Shown: piece after piece, positions 24,886 through 34,348 of the stretch
Layout: each line of letters begins with the position of its first letter
How positions within the stretch are numbered: the stretch's first letter is position 1
Assembly (NCBI GenBank): GCA_934481515.1
Contig: CAKSPO010000007.1
Coordinates: forward strand, 1-63,829
DNA from: an uncultured Eubacteriales bacterium
GTDB lineage: Bacteria > Bacillota > Clostridia > Oscillospirales > CAG-272
Reading direction: 5' to 3'
DNA: 63,829 bases
The notes under the pieces: model-generated
What the model was told of the DNA's origin: nothing
Database searches by the model: none
What the model saw: the letters and a program-made list of their open reading frames with translations, nothing else
Made by a program: the position numbers and the translations under genes

Positions 24886-26694
24886 TTATTTTGTACCTTT
24901 TACAAGATGATCCGGAGACAAAGGTTCAAACGCTCCGTTAGCAGCCAGAGGGCGTACAAGAATCCCCTGATCTGTCTCGAAATACACAGCATTCTTCAAA
25001 GCAATGAGTTTCTTTGTAACGTATTCCTCGGTTTCGATGGTATACACGCCGTTATGAGCCGTCAGCGAGAGCAACCATTCGCGTTTTTCATGCAGTTTTC
25101 CTTTATCCGTAACGCTGGCATTCCCGTTTTCGATCACGATTTCGTAAAAATTGTTCTCGTCAAATATATAGAACGCTCGTTTCGTCTTGGTGGCTGCGGA
25201 AATTTTCTCTTTCAGAGTGGCGGCGGTATCCCCCTCGGTGTAGATTACATCCGGGTAGAATTCCAGAACGTATGCATTCTGATCAATCATTGTTCTGACA
25301 GCCTTGAAATTATAAAGTTTATCATTCAAAAAGGCTTTTGTATCAGCATCCAACTGCCCCTTCAGGATATCTCTGATGCTTACATCCAGCGGTTTGTCGG
25401 CATTTCCCCAAAGCTTGCACTTCCGGACGCTCTCTACAAGCCCCTCTTTTCCGGATTTCTGGTTAAAATACACACGGTATGCCGTTCCATCCTTCGTGCA
25501 ATAATCTACATAGATCCGATTGATGGAAATATAGTACGGACATCCGAGAGTGGTCGCCAGATCTTCCACTTTGGTTCCGGTTGTGATCTTCTCCATATCC
25601 GCATCCGTTACAAATTGCTCTCCGGTACGATCCCACAATACCTTTTTAACAATCCGCTTCGAATTTTCGCCTTCACCGGTATCCGAGAAGGTAACGGCAA
25701 TCCGCCGGGTACCGTCCGCAAGGAAATACACGTTGCTGATCTGAGCGGCGGGAATCAGAGAACTTTCAAGATCGCCGAAAAGCTTTTTGTACAGCGCCGT
25801 CAGCTCCATTCCATCTTCCGGAAGTTGCAAAGCGCCTGTTGCAATCGGATGCAGGTTGGTCAGGGTATTCTGCACATAAGCGCGGACTACGGCATCATAG
25901 ATGCGGTTGCCCGGTGCCGAGAAAAGCAGATCCTCTTCTTGATATTTTCCGTACAACAGCCGGTATGTCTGCAAAGGCATCATATCGCCGCTGAAGGCAT
26001 AGCACTCCTCAACCGGATATTTCGGAACGTTCAGAAGGCGAATGTAGTTTTCCTTCTCTGTCTCCACATAGATTGCTTCTCCAAGCCTTGTAATCGACTT
26101 GATCGGGCTGGTTTTTCCCTGATAGCTGATCTCGCCATCCTCCTGGAGAAGTTTTTTCAGATACAGGTTCTGCGCAATCGGTTTTTGCGTCAACGTAACT
26201 TTTTCCGCGTGGCAGGTCAGCGTATATACATCGGTCGCATTAAAGATTGCGAAGGAGCGGGAGATTCCCCGGATCCGGCTTTCAAAATGAGAGACCGTTT
26301 CACGTCCGTTGAATTCGCGTCCCACATAAATCTCCATCACCAGATAGTTCTCGTCTTCCAGCAATTTTTTGACCTGTTCATCTTTTTTTGCAATATTATT
26401 CAAAAAAGCAGTTGTTTCTTCGTCCATCTGGTTATGCAGAACCTTCCGGAGTCCCGTCAGCGGCTTCGGATTCTCTCCGGGATCTTTGCCGGAATCCGTC
26501 GTCAACTCGTCGGATTTTGATGTCAACTCGTCGGATTTTGATGTCACCTCGTCGGATTTTGATGTCTGTTCACCGCTTCCGCTCAAATCTTTTGTGCCGT
26601 CTCCCGAAGGCGTTGTCGGTTGGCAGGACGTGAGGCAAAGCGTGCTCAAAAGAGCAATTGCCATCATCTTCAAAACGTTTGCACTTGTCTTCAT
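24886..26694 (-). CDS. lipoprotein with internal duplication and repeat linker
   Basis: A 602-residue lipoprotein: signal peptide ending in lipobox LTSC with Cys24 as the anchor. A low-complexity linker of repeated TSKSDEL units (residues 43-66) follows. The two ends of the mature protein are homologous: residues about 81-235 (RKVLHNQMDEETTAFLNN...) align with about 439-602 (RDILKGQLDADTKAFLND...), including matching FAIFN/FYIFD and IYVETE/VYFETD segments. The middle (about 240-435) is distinct. No enzyme motif is seen. GAGAGGTG precedes the ATG; a TATAAT lies at 26885-26890 on the reverse strand. Extracellular; role unknown. Confidence 0.7.
   Translation of the reverse strand: MKTSANVLKMMAIALLSTLCLTSCQPTTPSGDGTKDLSGSGEQTSKSDEVTSKSDELTSKSDELTTDSGKDPGENPKPLTGLRKVLHNQMDEETTAFLNNIAKKDEQVKKLLEDENYLVMEIYVGREFNGRETVSHFESRIRGISRSFAIFNATDVYTLTCHAEKVTLTQKPIAQNLYLKKLLQEDGEISYQGKTSPIKSITRLGEAIYVETEKENYIRLLNVPKYPVEECYAFSGDMMPLQTYRLLYGKYQEEDLLFSAPGNRIYDAVVRAYVQNTLTNLHPIATGALQLPEDGMELTALYKKLFGDLESSLIPAAQISNVYFLADGTRRIAVTFSDTGEGENSKRIVKKVLWDRTGEQFVTDADMEKITTGTKVEDLATTLGCPYYISINRIYVDYCTKDGTAYRVYFNQKSGKEGLVESVRKCKLWGNADKPLDVSIRDILKGQLDADTKAFLNDKLYNFKAVRTMIDQNAYVLEFYPDVIYTEGDTAATLKEKISAATKTKRAFYIFDENNFYEIVIENGNASVTDKGKLHEKREWLLSLTAHNGVYTIETEEYVTKKLIALKNAVYFETDQGILVRPLAANGAFEPLSPDHLVKGTK
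26501..26563 (-). repeat. 21-bp tandem repeat, three copies
   Basis: Units 26501-26521, 26522-26542 and 26543-26563 differ by a single base. Each encodes seven residues of the TSKSDEL linker, and a degenerate fourth unit precedes them in the protein. Slippage could change linker length. Confidence 0.9.
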
Positions 26695-27181
26695 TTCATA
26701 GCACCTCTCTTTTCGGAAATCGAATTTGATGAATCTGGTTTTGACTTCCTGAATTCATTCTTCTGTTTGGTTCCGCTCTCATTTTTGTTGCTTTCGGGTC
26801 ATTGCTTTTTTGGAGCCACCGCTTTCTGCGTTTTTCCTTCGCACCGGAGGCTTCCGTTATCCGTATATTTCCCTCCTCGCTTATATTATACCATATAAAA
26901 AATAAAAATGGAATAGGTTTTTTATAAAAAATCCCAATAATTGCCGATTTTTCCAAAATATTTTTAAAAATATAGCAAGCAAAGTACATTTTTCCAAGAG
27001 AGTCGGAAATCCGACCCCAAAAAGACGGCTTATTTTCCAGGGCAAGCGCAACGATACATCAAACGCTTTCGCTTTCCTTCAAGCAGAACAATCCATAAGC
27101 GATTCACAAAATGCAAATCGCTTATGGATCTTTTCAGGTCAGACTACCCCTGGATACAGGGGTAGCCTGAAATCGTACGCT
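26695..27181. other. intergenic region with two hairpins
   Basis: No gene is visible. It is AT-rich near 26880-26990 and holds the -10 of the lipoprotein gene. Two hairpins lie near the right end: 27091-27104 with 27116-27129 (14 pairs), and 27139-27152 with 27157-27170 (one mismatch). The second directly follows the stop of the large secreted protein, so it is the likely terminator. Confidence 0.6.
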
Positions 27182-30100
27182 TCAGTTCCAGTACCCGCTG
27201 ACCGTAATGGTGTCGGTATAATTACCTGTCTTGAAAACGAGCGTTCTCACCCATTTTGTTCCCTGATCATCGGTATCGCTCACCGCGTCAAATACCTTAA
27301 GCACCAGATCGCTATAGGTCATTTCCTGGCAGCTTCCCTCACCCACCGGCAACGGATCATACATACGGAAGACAGACACTCCGTCCTCACGGGTGTAATA
27401 ATCGAAAATCAGGCTGGCATGGATGCCTTTGACGCTTCCGCCGTTATTAAAGGTTGCGATTCCGACATTGACAACATTTCCGGCATCCAGCAAATTCTTC
27501 AGATTGCTTTCCGAATAGATCTTCAGCATCTCCCCGTAAGCAAAACCGGAAGCGCCCAGAATATAATCGATCGCAGTCTTACTGTTCTCTATTGTTCCGC
27601 CCTTATTGTACTTGCTTTCAGACGAGATCTCCGCGTCATTTGCCGCATTGTAATCCGTGGTGTAATTGCCGTGCACGTACTTTGCAACCATCTCCTGCGT
27701 GATCGGAGAATCCATCAGGGTCGAGCACATCATTCTTGCACTTGCCGCCCAACAGAAGTTGCTTTGATGCTGCGCCTCTTGCTTTACCTTTCCGTCAGAA
27801 ACCTTTGCAAAGAACCAATCATCGTCATAGGCGGAAGAAACACCGGTAACACCATTGATCGAACCGGTTGTCGGTGTGCAGTCGGCGCTGAGCCAATAGG
27901 AAGTACTTCCGACGGCGTACTTGGATTTCAGTGTAAACGAACCGTTCCCCGACATTTCCGGCTTCCAAAGCTGCCGATTTGCATCCGTACCGGAAAGTGC
28001 TGTGGACTCACCGACCATAACCGTATTGCCGGTACGCAAAGTCAGATATTTCCCGTTTCGCGGGTTGATGATCTTATAGTAGGAATCGCTGTCATACTGT
28101 ACAATCCATTGCAATTCGTTCGGCGCATCGCCGTTTTCAAAGTCATAAGTGAAGCGGGACGTAAAGCAATAGTTGCTTCCCGACTGTTGATATTTAATAT
28201 AAGAAGCAAGAATCGTCTCACCGGAAGTAATGTTCTTGTTTCTGATATAATACGTACCGTCGGCAATATACTGAACCCGGATCGACTGACTGGTCGAATA
28301 GCAGTTCACCGTTCCCTTGCGGATTGCAAGATAAAGAACAAAATTTCCGAGCTGTTGACCGTTCAATGTCAGCACGCCGGCGGTCGCATCCCATGTCATC
28401 GTAGCATGGGAAGAGCCGCTGATGCTGGGTACAATCGTATTGTAATCAATATAGGTCGTCCAGCCAACCAAAGGAATCTCCGTTGCCTTTTGATACGTCA
28501 GCGATGACGGAATTGCGGAAAAGCCGCTGCGATGGCTTCCGGTATAGCGTTTGACCTTCCACTGCGTTCTCGCGGATTCAGAATCGTATCCGGGGGTCAT
28601 GGTAACTTCCTGACCCTGCTGTTCTTCGCCGGAGGAGGCTCCTTCCGCATAAGCAACGCTGAAACTGTTGGAATACCCAATATTATATCCGTTAGAACCA
28701 AGCACAAATTCGGCTAACATACTGTCGTCTGCGTTGGCATCCAGTGCAGGCAGCTCTTTCATTGTCATACTTCCATAGCCGCTGTTCTCGTCCACGTCAA
28801 AGGAAATCCCCATCTGCGTGTTCAGCATAGAACGAATCACATAATTGCTCCCGGACACCCGGTGAATCTTAAACAATGCCGTTCTTGCGAAAGAGGTGCT
28901 CGGAGCCAATGCATCGCCATAATACGACTGCACCAAAGAAGCGCCGGCTTCTGCAGATGCGTTCTCAACGGACAAATAGTAATTGTCGTAAGCTACATTC
29001 TCAAACGAATAGACCCCGTCCGGAAGATAGCCGTCGTAGTTGATGGTCGCCACGGGTCCGTAGTTGCTGTCGTTAAGATACATGGTCACAGCACCCGACG
29101 GCGTATATTCCTGATAGGAATCATAGTAAAGCGCGACACCGTAGTTCTCCTGCGTTCCGTTGAACCACATCTGCGCCTGCTCCAGGATGCTGAATGTTTT
29201 CCGGCTCATACCGTTAAACGGCTGAATGACAGTGGTCGCCGAATCATAATCCCGAATCAGATAACCGTTGTCCCCATTGAAATAGTTTGCGGTTGCAGTC
29301 CCGGTTTCCCAATCCTTGTAGATCGTGTGTACTCCGACGCTTGTCGTCTTATTGTCCGACGGCTTGTAGGAGCAGAAAATGCCCAGTGTTGCCGACGTAA
29401 TCGTCGCTCCCTCCGGAAGCATTGGCATCTCAAATTTGAACAGTGCATACACGCTGCCGTTCACTGCCGCAGTAGACGCTTGCCCATAGTTCGTGTTCGG
29501 GCTGGTGCTCTTGATATAGGTTGCCGTTACGCTGCCAATCGGTTTCGTCACCGTCGGATCAATGGTCACAGGAAACGCTCTGCCGCTCTCGTTGATCCAC
29601 TCCGGAGAAGCGATCACGGCAATATAATATTCCCCGTTCCCGCGATCCGCAAAGTTGTAGTGCACATCCTCAGAGAGGTTCCCCTCCGCGTCATACATGT
29701 ACGGAGCCGGCATCAGATACTTCGTCTCGCCGCTCTCTGCGTCCTTCAGTTCAATCGAGCCGTCTGCGCAAAGCACTGCGGCAAGACCCTCCAGGCGGAG
29801 CGTAAACGCATACGAATAACTCTCGCCTCTGGTGCTGACAATGATGTTCTCCTTCACATCGTTCCCGTCCAGCACATATTCCAGCGCCGCATTCTGCCGG
29901 AAAGCGTTGTATTTCACCGTCGTCCGGTTCTCCACCGCCTTCAGCTTCGCCAGCTTTTCCTCTGCCGTGTCATCGTCCGAAATCTGCGCACGTCCCGCGT
30001 GATTCAGAACCTCCGCAAGGCTTGTCATATCGTCCGTGACCACCGTTCCGACTCCCTGCGCGGATGCCGTTCCGCCAATGCTCGCCACCTCGTGACCGCC

Positions 30101-30568
30101 ATTGGAGACCGGAGTAAGCGTAATCTCATAGCCGTTTTCCGAGATCGTCAGAAGTGTCCCGGCGCTCAGACCCTCGCCGACCCGAACCCGTCCGTCTGCC
30201 GTCGCATAGCCCGTCTCTCCGAGACGGCTGTTGCTCAGATACAGCCGGTTGTCGATGTCCTGCCAGTTCCCGTTCCGATCCTTTCTATGTACCGCTCCCG
30301 GATAGACCACTGCCTGAGTGCTTCCGTCAGGCAACTGAAAATGCTTGACATTCTCTTCCCGCAAGTCCGTCATTTCTTTGGTTTCGATCTCATCAAGCTC
30401 ATCGTGCACCGTCGTTTGTTCCGCCGGCTCCGACAGCCGATATCTTCCGGTTTCTGCGGGTTCCCCGACGTCCCCAAAGGCAAATGCCGGAAACGCTCCG
30501 AAAATCATGATAAGACTCAGAACAAACGCCGCAAAAGAGAAGAAACGGGTAGACTTTTTTGTTTTCAT
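27182..30568 (-). CDS. large secreted ricin-like/papain-like (C39-like) cysteine peptidase 1
   Basis: A 1128-residue exported protein. Residues 1-30 are a signal peptide ending AFPAFA. Residues 58-341 are a module shared almost unchanged with the second large protein, containing the DNRL motif typical of DNRLRE/RHS-type surface proteins of Clostridia. Residues about 345-515 look like a DNRLRE (CBM96-like) beta-domain. Two ricin-like beta-trefoil stretches follow (about 520-660 and 770-920). The C-terminus is a papain-like peptidase with probable triad Cys939 (NFCWAAS), His1050 (GIHASLI) and Asp1071 (YDP). No cell-wall anchor is seen. AAAGGATG precedes the ATG. Substrate unknown; secreted lectin-peptidase or effector are both possible. 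Confidence 0.75.
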   Translation of the reverse strand: MKTKKSTRFFSFAAFVLSLIMIFGAFPAFAFGDVGEPAETGRYRLSEPAEQTTVHDELDEIETKEMTDLREENVKHFQLPDGSTQAVVYPGAVHRKDRNGNWQDIDNRLYLSNSRLGETGYATADGRVRVGEGLSAGTLLTISENGYEITLTPVSNGGHEVASIGGTASAQGVGTVVTDDMTSLAEVLNHAGRAQISDDDTAEEKLAKLKAVENRTTVKYNAFRQNAALEYVLDGNDVKENIIVSTRGESYSYAFTLRLEGLAAVLCADGSIELKDAESGETKYLMPAPYMYDAEGNLSEDVHYNFADRGNGEYYIAVIASPEWINESGRAFPVTIDPTVTKPIGSVTATYIKSTSPNTNYGQASTAAVNGSVYALFKFEMPMLPEGATITSATLGIFCSYKPSDNKTTSVGVHTIYKDWETGTATANYFNGDNGYLIRDYDSATTVIQPFNGMSRKTFSILEQAQMWFNGTQENYGVALYYDSYQEYTPSGAVTMYLNDSNYGPVATINYDGYLPDGVYSFENVAYDNYYLSVENASAEAGASLVQSYYGDALAPSTSFARTALFKIHRVSGSNYVIRSMLNTQMGISFDVDENSGYGSMTMKELPALDANADDSMLAEFVLGSNGYNIGYSNSFSVAYAEGASSGEEQQGQEVTMTPGYDSESARTQWKVKRYTGSHRSGFSAIPSSLTYQKATEIPLVGWTTYIDYNTIVPSISGSSHATMTWDATAGVLTLNGQQLGNFVLYLAIRKGTVNCYSTSQSIRVQYIADGTYYIRNKNITSGETILASYIKYQQSGSNYCFTSRFTYDFENGDAPNELQWIVQYDSDSYYKIINPRNGKYLTLRTGNTVMVGESTALSGTDANRQLWKPEMSGNGSFTLKSKYAVGSTSYWLSADCTPTTGSINGVTGVSSAYDDDWFFAKVSDGKVKQEAQHQSNFCWAASARMMCSTLMDSPITQEMVAKYVHGNYTTDYNAANDAEISSESKYNKGGTIENSKTAIDYILGASGFAYGEMLKIYSESNLKNLLDAGNVVNVGIATFNNGGSVKGIHASLIFDYYTREDGVSVFRMYDPLPVGEGSCQEMTYSDLVLKVFDAVSDTDDQGTKWVRTLVFKTGNYTDTITVSGYWN
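29544..30396 (-). repeat. 853-bp near-identical block, copy 1
   Basis: Matches 36822-37674 base for base at a constant offset of 7278 with no indels. I counted about seven mismatches before the last ~25 bases, where the copies start to differ. It encodes residues 58-341 of peptidase 1. Confidence 0.95.
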
Positions 30569-30684
30569 AATAACATCCTTTCTTATTATATGTTATAGGT
30601 TCCTTCGAGGATTTTCTCCTCTGTTTTCATTCTTCCTTTTCTGCCCGGTACGGTTCCGAAAAAACTTTCCCGCTGTCCGTTTCC

Positions 30685-30715
30685 CTGCACGGAAGCAATG
30701 CAAGCTTCCGTGCAG
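30685..30715. other. 12-bp leader hairpin of peptidase 1
   Basis: CTGCACGGAAGC (30685-30696) and GCTTCCGTGCAG (30704-30715) pair perfectly in the 5' leader between the promoter and the start codon. It has no U tract on the transcribed side, so it is not a simple terminator. Confidence 0.6.
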
Positions 30716-30847
30716 AAAAAAGCAAGAGCAAGTGTCCCATCGGGATCTTCACTGCGCGAATGGTTGTTTTCCAATCCATTATTTTGCCCTCCTTGTGTTT
30801 TATAATCTATTTTCTTCCATTTTTCGCTTCCATTTTTTTACATGTCA

Positions 30848-30876
30848 ATAATAACATATTTTCCAATATTTGTCAA
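30848..30876 (-). promoter_or_regulatory. promoter of peptidase 1
   Basis: Reverse strand TTGACA, 17 bases, TATTAT. The transcript would carry a leader of about 270 bases. Confidence 0.75.
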
Positions 30877-30956
30877 GACGTTTTTGTAAAAAATCAATCG
30901 ACACATTCCGACATCCAAAAATGCAGAATCATGTCGATAAACGGCAAAATACAACA

Positions 30957-30987
30957 AGGGAACCGGTGCCGGGCACACCGATTCCCT
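30957..30987 (-). terminator. probable terminator of lipoprotein operon
   Basis: AGGGAA-CGGTG pairs with CACCG-TTCCCT (one internal mismatch), followed on the reverse strand by a T-rich stretch. It lies just past the stop of the 31062 lipoprotein. Confidence 0.55.
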
Positions 30988-31061
30988 CAAAGGTAATCTC
31001 ATTTTTTGCGTTTGATTCCGAAGCGGTCAGGCATCGGATTTCTATATCTTCTCCGTCTTGC

Positions 31062-32246
31062 TTACGTGGTCGGACGATATTCCTCAGACCGCCAGACCTC
31101 CTGATCCCGAACCTGCTTTGTTTCAAATACCAAACGATACCCGTGCTTTTCCGAAGCGGTTCCGTCCTTGCGGGAGACCTCGATCCAGACGGTTGACATC
31201 ACGGTCGGAGCGTTTCCGGCTCCCATAAAGATTCCGATTTCCGGCTCCCCATAGACCGTCGCCGCACTTTTCCAAAGCTTTTTCACTCTTTCAAGAGCTG
31301 CCGCCTTCAGCTCCGCCTCCGGAAACTCCGGCAATACCGTATCCGACGGAACGGTTCCAAGCAGATCTCCCTCGTATATCCGGATGACGCCATCCTCCCG
31401 AAGCACCAATCGGGCAGCATCCAGCGTAGGAACCTCCCCAAGATACTTCTGAATTGAGACCTCATATTCCTGTGAAGATACCTGCTTCATTGTCACACGA
31501 TAGTCGGAAGGATCGGCAAACTCCCCCAAAAATGCCGTCGCAAGACGCAGAATTTCCGTCTCCGTTTTTGCCTTTCCCAAATTCGGAAAGCTGTGCGGCT
31601 GATATCGGGCAAGCGCTCCGTCCGGACGCAGAGCAAAAGCGCTTTCTTCACCGGAATACAGGAAAGAAGGTCGGTTTGAAAAATTCGCATATTCCTGACC
31701 ATAATAGTCTCCGGAAAGCTGCAAATCTCCGATCTTCAACTCTGCATGACTTGCCGGGTCATATTCGCCACCTTGCAAAGAGGCACTGAACGCCGCCCAT
31801 CGCTCCAGGTCGGTCATGTTCTTCCCGACCCACCCACTCACGTCATCCGGAGCTTCTGCGGCAATGATTGCTTCCGGAACCGCTTTCAGAGAATAAATTT
31901 GGGTTCCGCAAATCATCCATTGCCCCGACCCCGGCGTGACTCTGGCATCCATCCAATATCCGTCCAACCGATAAGCCACATAGGTCAAGCCTGACCCAAA
32001 AACCATTTGCGGCTTTCCGACAAAAGCCTCTGCTTCCGTCAGAGTCATTCCCGGCTGCACCCGTAAGGCATCTTCATAGGATGGAAAATCTGTTTTGTCC
32101 GGCTCCAGCGCAATTTCAGGCGAAAAAATATCGCCGCTTCCGCCAGCCGTTGTCCCCTCCCCCGGTCTCCACGCAGGAAAACAAGAGGATAGCATCAAAA
32201 CGCCGGATAGCACTGCCAAAAGCATCAAAGCCGAAATGCGTCTCAT
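31062..32246 (-). CDS. lipoprotein A with SmpA-like motif
   Basis: A 394-residue lipoprotein with lipobox LSSC at residues 19-22. Near residue 65 the sequence VQPGMTLTEAEAFVGKP followed by YVAYRLDGYWMDARV matches the G-M-T...G-x-P pattern of SmpA/BLIP-type small domains. The rest is unassigned. Its leader and signal peptide are near copies of those of the neighbouring lipoprotein B. Last gene of the putative peptidase-2 operon. Confidence 0.65.
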   Translation of the reverse strand: MRRISALMLLAVLSGVLMLSSCFPAWRPGEGTTAGGSGDIFSPEIALEPDKTDFPSYEDALRVQPGMTLTEAEAFVGKPQMVFGSGLTYVAYRLDGYWMDARVTPGSGQWMICGTQIYSLKAVPEAIIAAEAPDDVSGWVGKNMTDLERWAAFSASLQGGEYDPASHAELKIGDLQLSGDYYGQEYANFSNRPSFLYSGEESAFALRPDGALARYQPHSFPNLGKAKTETEILRLATAFLGEFADPSDYRVTMKQVSSQEYEVSIQKYLGEVPTLDAARLVLREDGVIRIYEGDLLGTVPSDTVLPEFPEAELKAAALERVKKLWKSAATVYGEPEIGIFMGAGNAPTVMSTVWIEVSRKDGTASEKHGYRLVFETKQVRDQEVWRSEEYRPTT

Positions 32247-32335
32247 TTTTCTCCTTTCTCTGCAAACAACCGCAGAAGGAATCGCTCATCCTTCCCGCCC
32301 CACCGGAAAAAACTCCGGTGGGGCTTTTGGATGTT
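32224..32335 (-). repeat. repeated leader/signal-peptide segment, copy A
   Basis: Spans the start codon and signal peptide of lipoprotein A and its upstream hairpin (CCCCACCGGA...TCCGGTGGGG). It is closely similar to 33242-33352. Confidence 0.85.
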
Positions 32336-32350
32336 CTTCTTCAAATCCCC

Positions 32351-33265
32351 TTATTTTGCACGTCCCGGGATTCCCTCAGGAAGCTCCACCGGCACCTTGC
32401 TTCTGAGAATGCTGAAACGTTCTTTCGTACTTCCGTATGGGTGAAATGTCTTGGAAACAAGAGAGTAATCCGACAGATAAGCCATATCTCTTTCCTGCTT
32501 TTGTGAAAAATCCGATTGAAATTCAAGTTCCAGTACACCGTCACTCAGCAAAAGCCAGCAGACTGTCGGAGAGGCGGGGGAGGAGACAGAAGTTGCAGGA
32601 AACATAAGATGTTCTCCTGCTCTTGCCAATTCAAACCGGACGGATGGCTCAAGCTCTCCCACTTTCGTTGCGCTGTCGCCGACCTGTACCACGTCAAAAT
32701 CTTTAGAAGAAAGCGTCTTGGTACACATATAGTATTCAGTAGTCAATACCCACTGTTCCTCTGCGGTTCTTCTGAATACAACATAACAATATGCTTCGTT
32801 GAATTCTTCCCAATCCGGACGCGCTTTTTCTATAAGATCACGCATTCCAAACACCAACAAAAGATGGGAATCATCAATTTTCTGCATATATTCAATGGTC
32901 AGCCATTGCTTTTGTTGTTGCAGATTATAAATCCTGACATGGGAAGCCAATTGATAAGAGTCCCGGATGGAATCCAATACCCTTGAATCATGCGTTAAAG
33001 AAGAAGATAGGAAAGAGCTTGAAAACGTCAGATTTTTCAATTCTTTCGTTCTTTCACTCTTCGGAAGATTTTCCAGCGTAATCTCATTCACCAGTCTCAT
33101 CTCATAAGGGTTCGGAGGCTCCGGTGGATTTTCCTGCCCTGGTGTCGTTACTTCCTCCCGGATAGAAGTCTGCTCCTCCCCAGGCTTCCACGCAGGAAAG
33201 CAGGAGGAAAGCAGCAAAACTCCGGAAAGCGCTGCCAAAAGTATCAAAACCGAAATGCGTCTCAT
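32351..33265 (-). CDS. lipoprotein B, paralogous leader to lipoprotein A
   Basis: A 304-residue lipoprotein with the same start as lipoprotein A (MRRIS...LSSCFPAW) and lipobox Cys at residue 22. A region with VQVGDSATKVGELEPSVRFELA and LLSDGVLELEF again looks like a SmpA/OmlA-type small domain. Most of the mature chain differs from lipoprotein A, so only the leader and first ~30 codons are clearly shared. Function unknown; extracytoplasmic. Confidence 0.65.
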   Translation of the reverse strand: MRRISVLILLAALSGVLLLSSCFPAWKPGEEQTSIREEVTTPGQENPPEPPNPYEMRLVNEITLENLPKSERTKELKNLTFSSSFLSSSLTHDSRVLDSIRDSYQLASHVRIYNLQQQKQWLTIEYMQKIDDSHLLLVFGMRDLIEKARPDWEEFNEAYCYVVFRRTAEEQWVLTTEYYMCTKTLSSKDFDVVQVGDSATKVGELEPSVRFELARAGEHLMFPATSVSSPASPTVCWLLLSDGVLELEFQSDFSQKQERDMAYLSDYSLVSKTFHPYGSTKERFSILRSKVPVELPEGIPGRAK

Positions 33266-33352
33266 TTTTTCTTTTCTCCTTTCTCTGCAAACAACCGCAG
33301 AAGGAATCGCTCATCCAGCCCGCCCCGCCGGAGTTTCTTCCGGCGGGGCTTT
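33242..33352 (-). repeat. repeated leader/signal-peptide segment, copy B
   Basis: Partner of 32224-32335. The hairpin arm has CCGCCGG for CCACCGG, changed on both sides so pairing is kept. Confidence 0.85.
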
Positions 33353-33380
33353 TATCTCCCAAAGACAGATCAGTCAAGCA

Positions 33381-34337
33381 TCAGTTTTCTATATCTCTGC
33401 CCTTTGGAACAGCCTTTTTCCGCTTTTTTCGAATCACCGTAACAACCACTGCAAAAATTATACTAAATACCAAAAGCGGAAGCATTACATAGACCAAAAT
33501 TCCCATCAAAACCGCAAATGGCCCGCCATTCATAAAGAATTGGAACCCGTCACAACCGGACGACTCCTTCCGAATCCGAGCTTCATAAGCACGACGCTCC
33601 GAAGCATATACCCCAACGGAGCAAAAATTCGCTTTGTTCTCTTTCTGTCCATTTCCCGTATGATCGAAATCATAAACAAAATTACCTTTTTCAGTTTGAA
33701 CCAAAAGAAGTCTTGCCCGCCCATTCCAGACGGGGGTGGATGAAAGCCGTACACATATTTTTTCAAGACATGCGCCGGCATCCATTGCCGAGCATACCGC
33801 ATCCACCTGACCAAAAGCATCAAAGACGGAAACATTCTTTCCGGATTCCGAGCGATCAAAAATCTCAAAGGTTTTGGAATACATGCCCCCACCGCCGTCG
33901 TACACGCAAACAGTTCCGAAAATCACCCCACCGGTATCAGATTCTCCAACCAGCGGGACCAGAATCTCCAACTCTTGTCCCAGCAGTTCCCTGCAAAAAC
34001 CATTGTCGGAAAGTCGTTCCTCCATAAACTCCGCAAAATCCTCCGGAACGACAAAACATACGATCGGAGAGGAACGCTCCACCCGAAGATTGGTAAGTCC
34101 AGAATCGGAAAGCTCCGGAAACACGGAAAGAAGATACCCCGCCGTAATCTCATCCAGATGTGCCGCCTCCAAAATTTCCGGAACCGTTTTCCCATTGTTG
34201 TCACACAATTCTTCCGACGGATTCCAAGGCGCCGTATCGGCAAAAACCGACACGGTAACCATTGAAAAAACCAACAGGAGCAACAATATCACTAAATACA
34301 AATAGTATAGTACCCGTTCATACCTCATTTGCTTCAT
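33381..34337 (-). CDS. membrane protein with extracytoplasmic domain between two TMs
   Basis: A 318-residue protein with an N-terminal hydrophobic helix (about residues 9-35), a large extracytoplasmic domain, and a C-terminal helix (about residues 275-305) ending in a basic tail. ATG at 34337 follows GAGGAA 11 bases after the stop of peptidase 2, so the two genes are co-transcribed. An earlier in-frame start at 34388 overlaps the peptidase gene and lacks support. No family recognised. Confidence 0.65.
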   Translation of the reverse strand: MKQMRYERVLYYLYLVILLLLLVFSMVTVSVFADTAPWNPSEELCDNNGKTVPEILEAAHLDEITAGYLLSVFPELSDSGLTNLRVERSSPIVCFVVPEDFAEFMEERLSDNGFCRELLGQELEILVPLVGESDTGGVIFGTVCVYDGGGGMYSKTFEIFDRSESGKNVSVFDAFGQVDAVCSAMDAGACLEKICVRLSSTPVWNGRARLLLVQTEKGNFVYDFDHTGNGQKENKANFCSVGVYASERRAYEARIRKESSGCDGFQFFMNGGPFAVLMGILVYVMLPLLVFSIIFAVVVTVIRKKRKKAVPKGRDIEN

Positions 34338-34348
34338 AGCGTCATTCC

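Noticed and set aside
26501..26563. Possible CRISPR-like repeat
   Set aside because: Units abut with no spacers and encode an in-frame linker.
28862..30598. A long open frame on the plus strand opposite peptidase 1, repeated opposite peptidase 2 (36479-37693)
   Set aside because: Its similarity between copies simply mirrors the duplicated block on the other strand; Arg-rich composition is typical of antisense.
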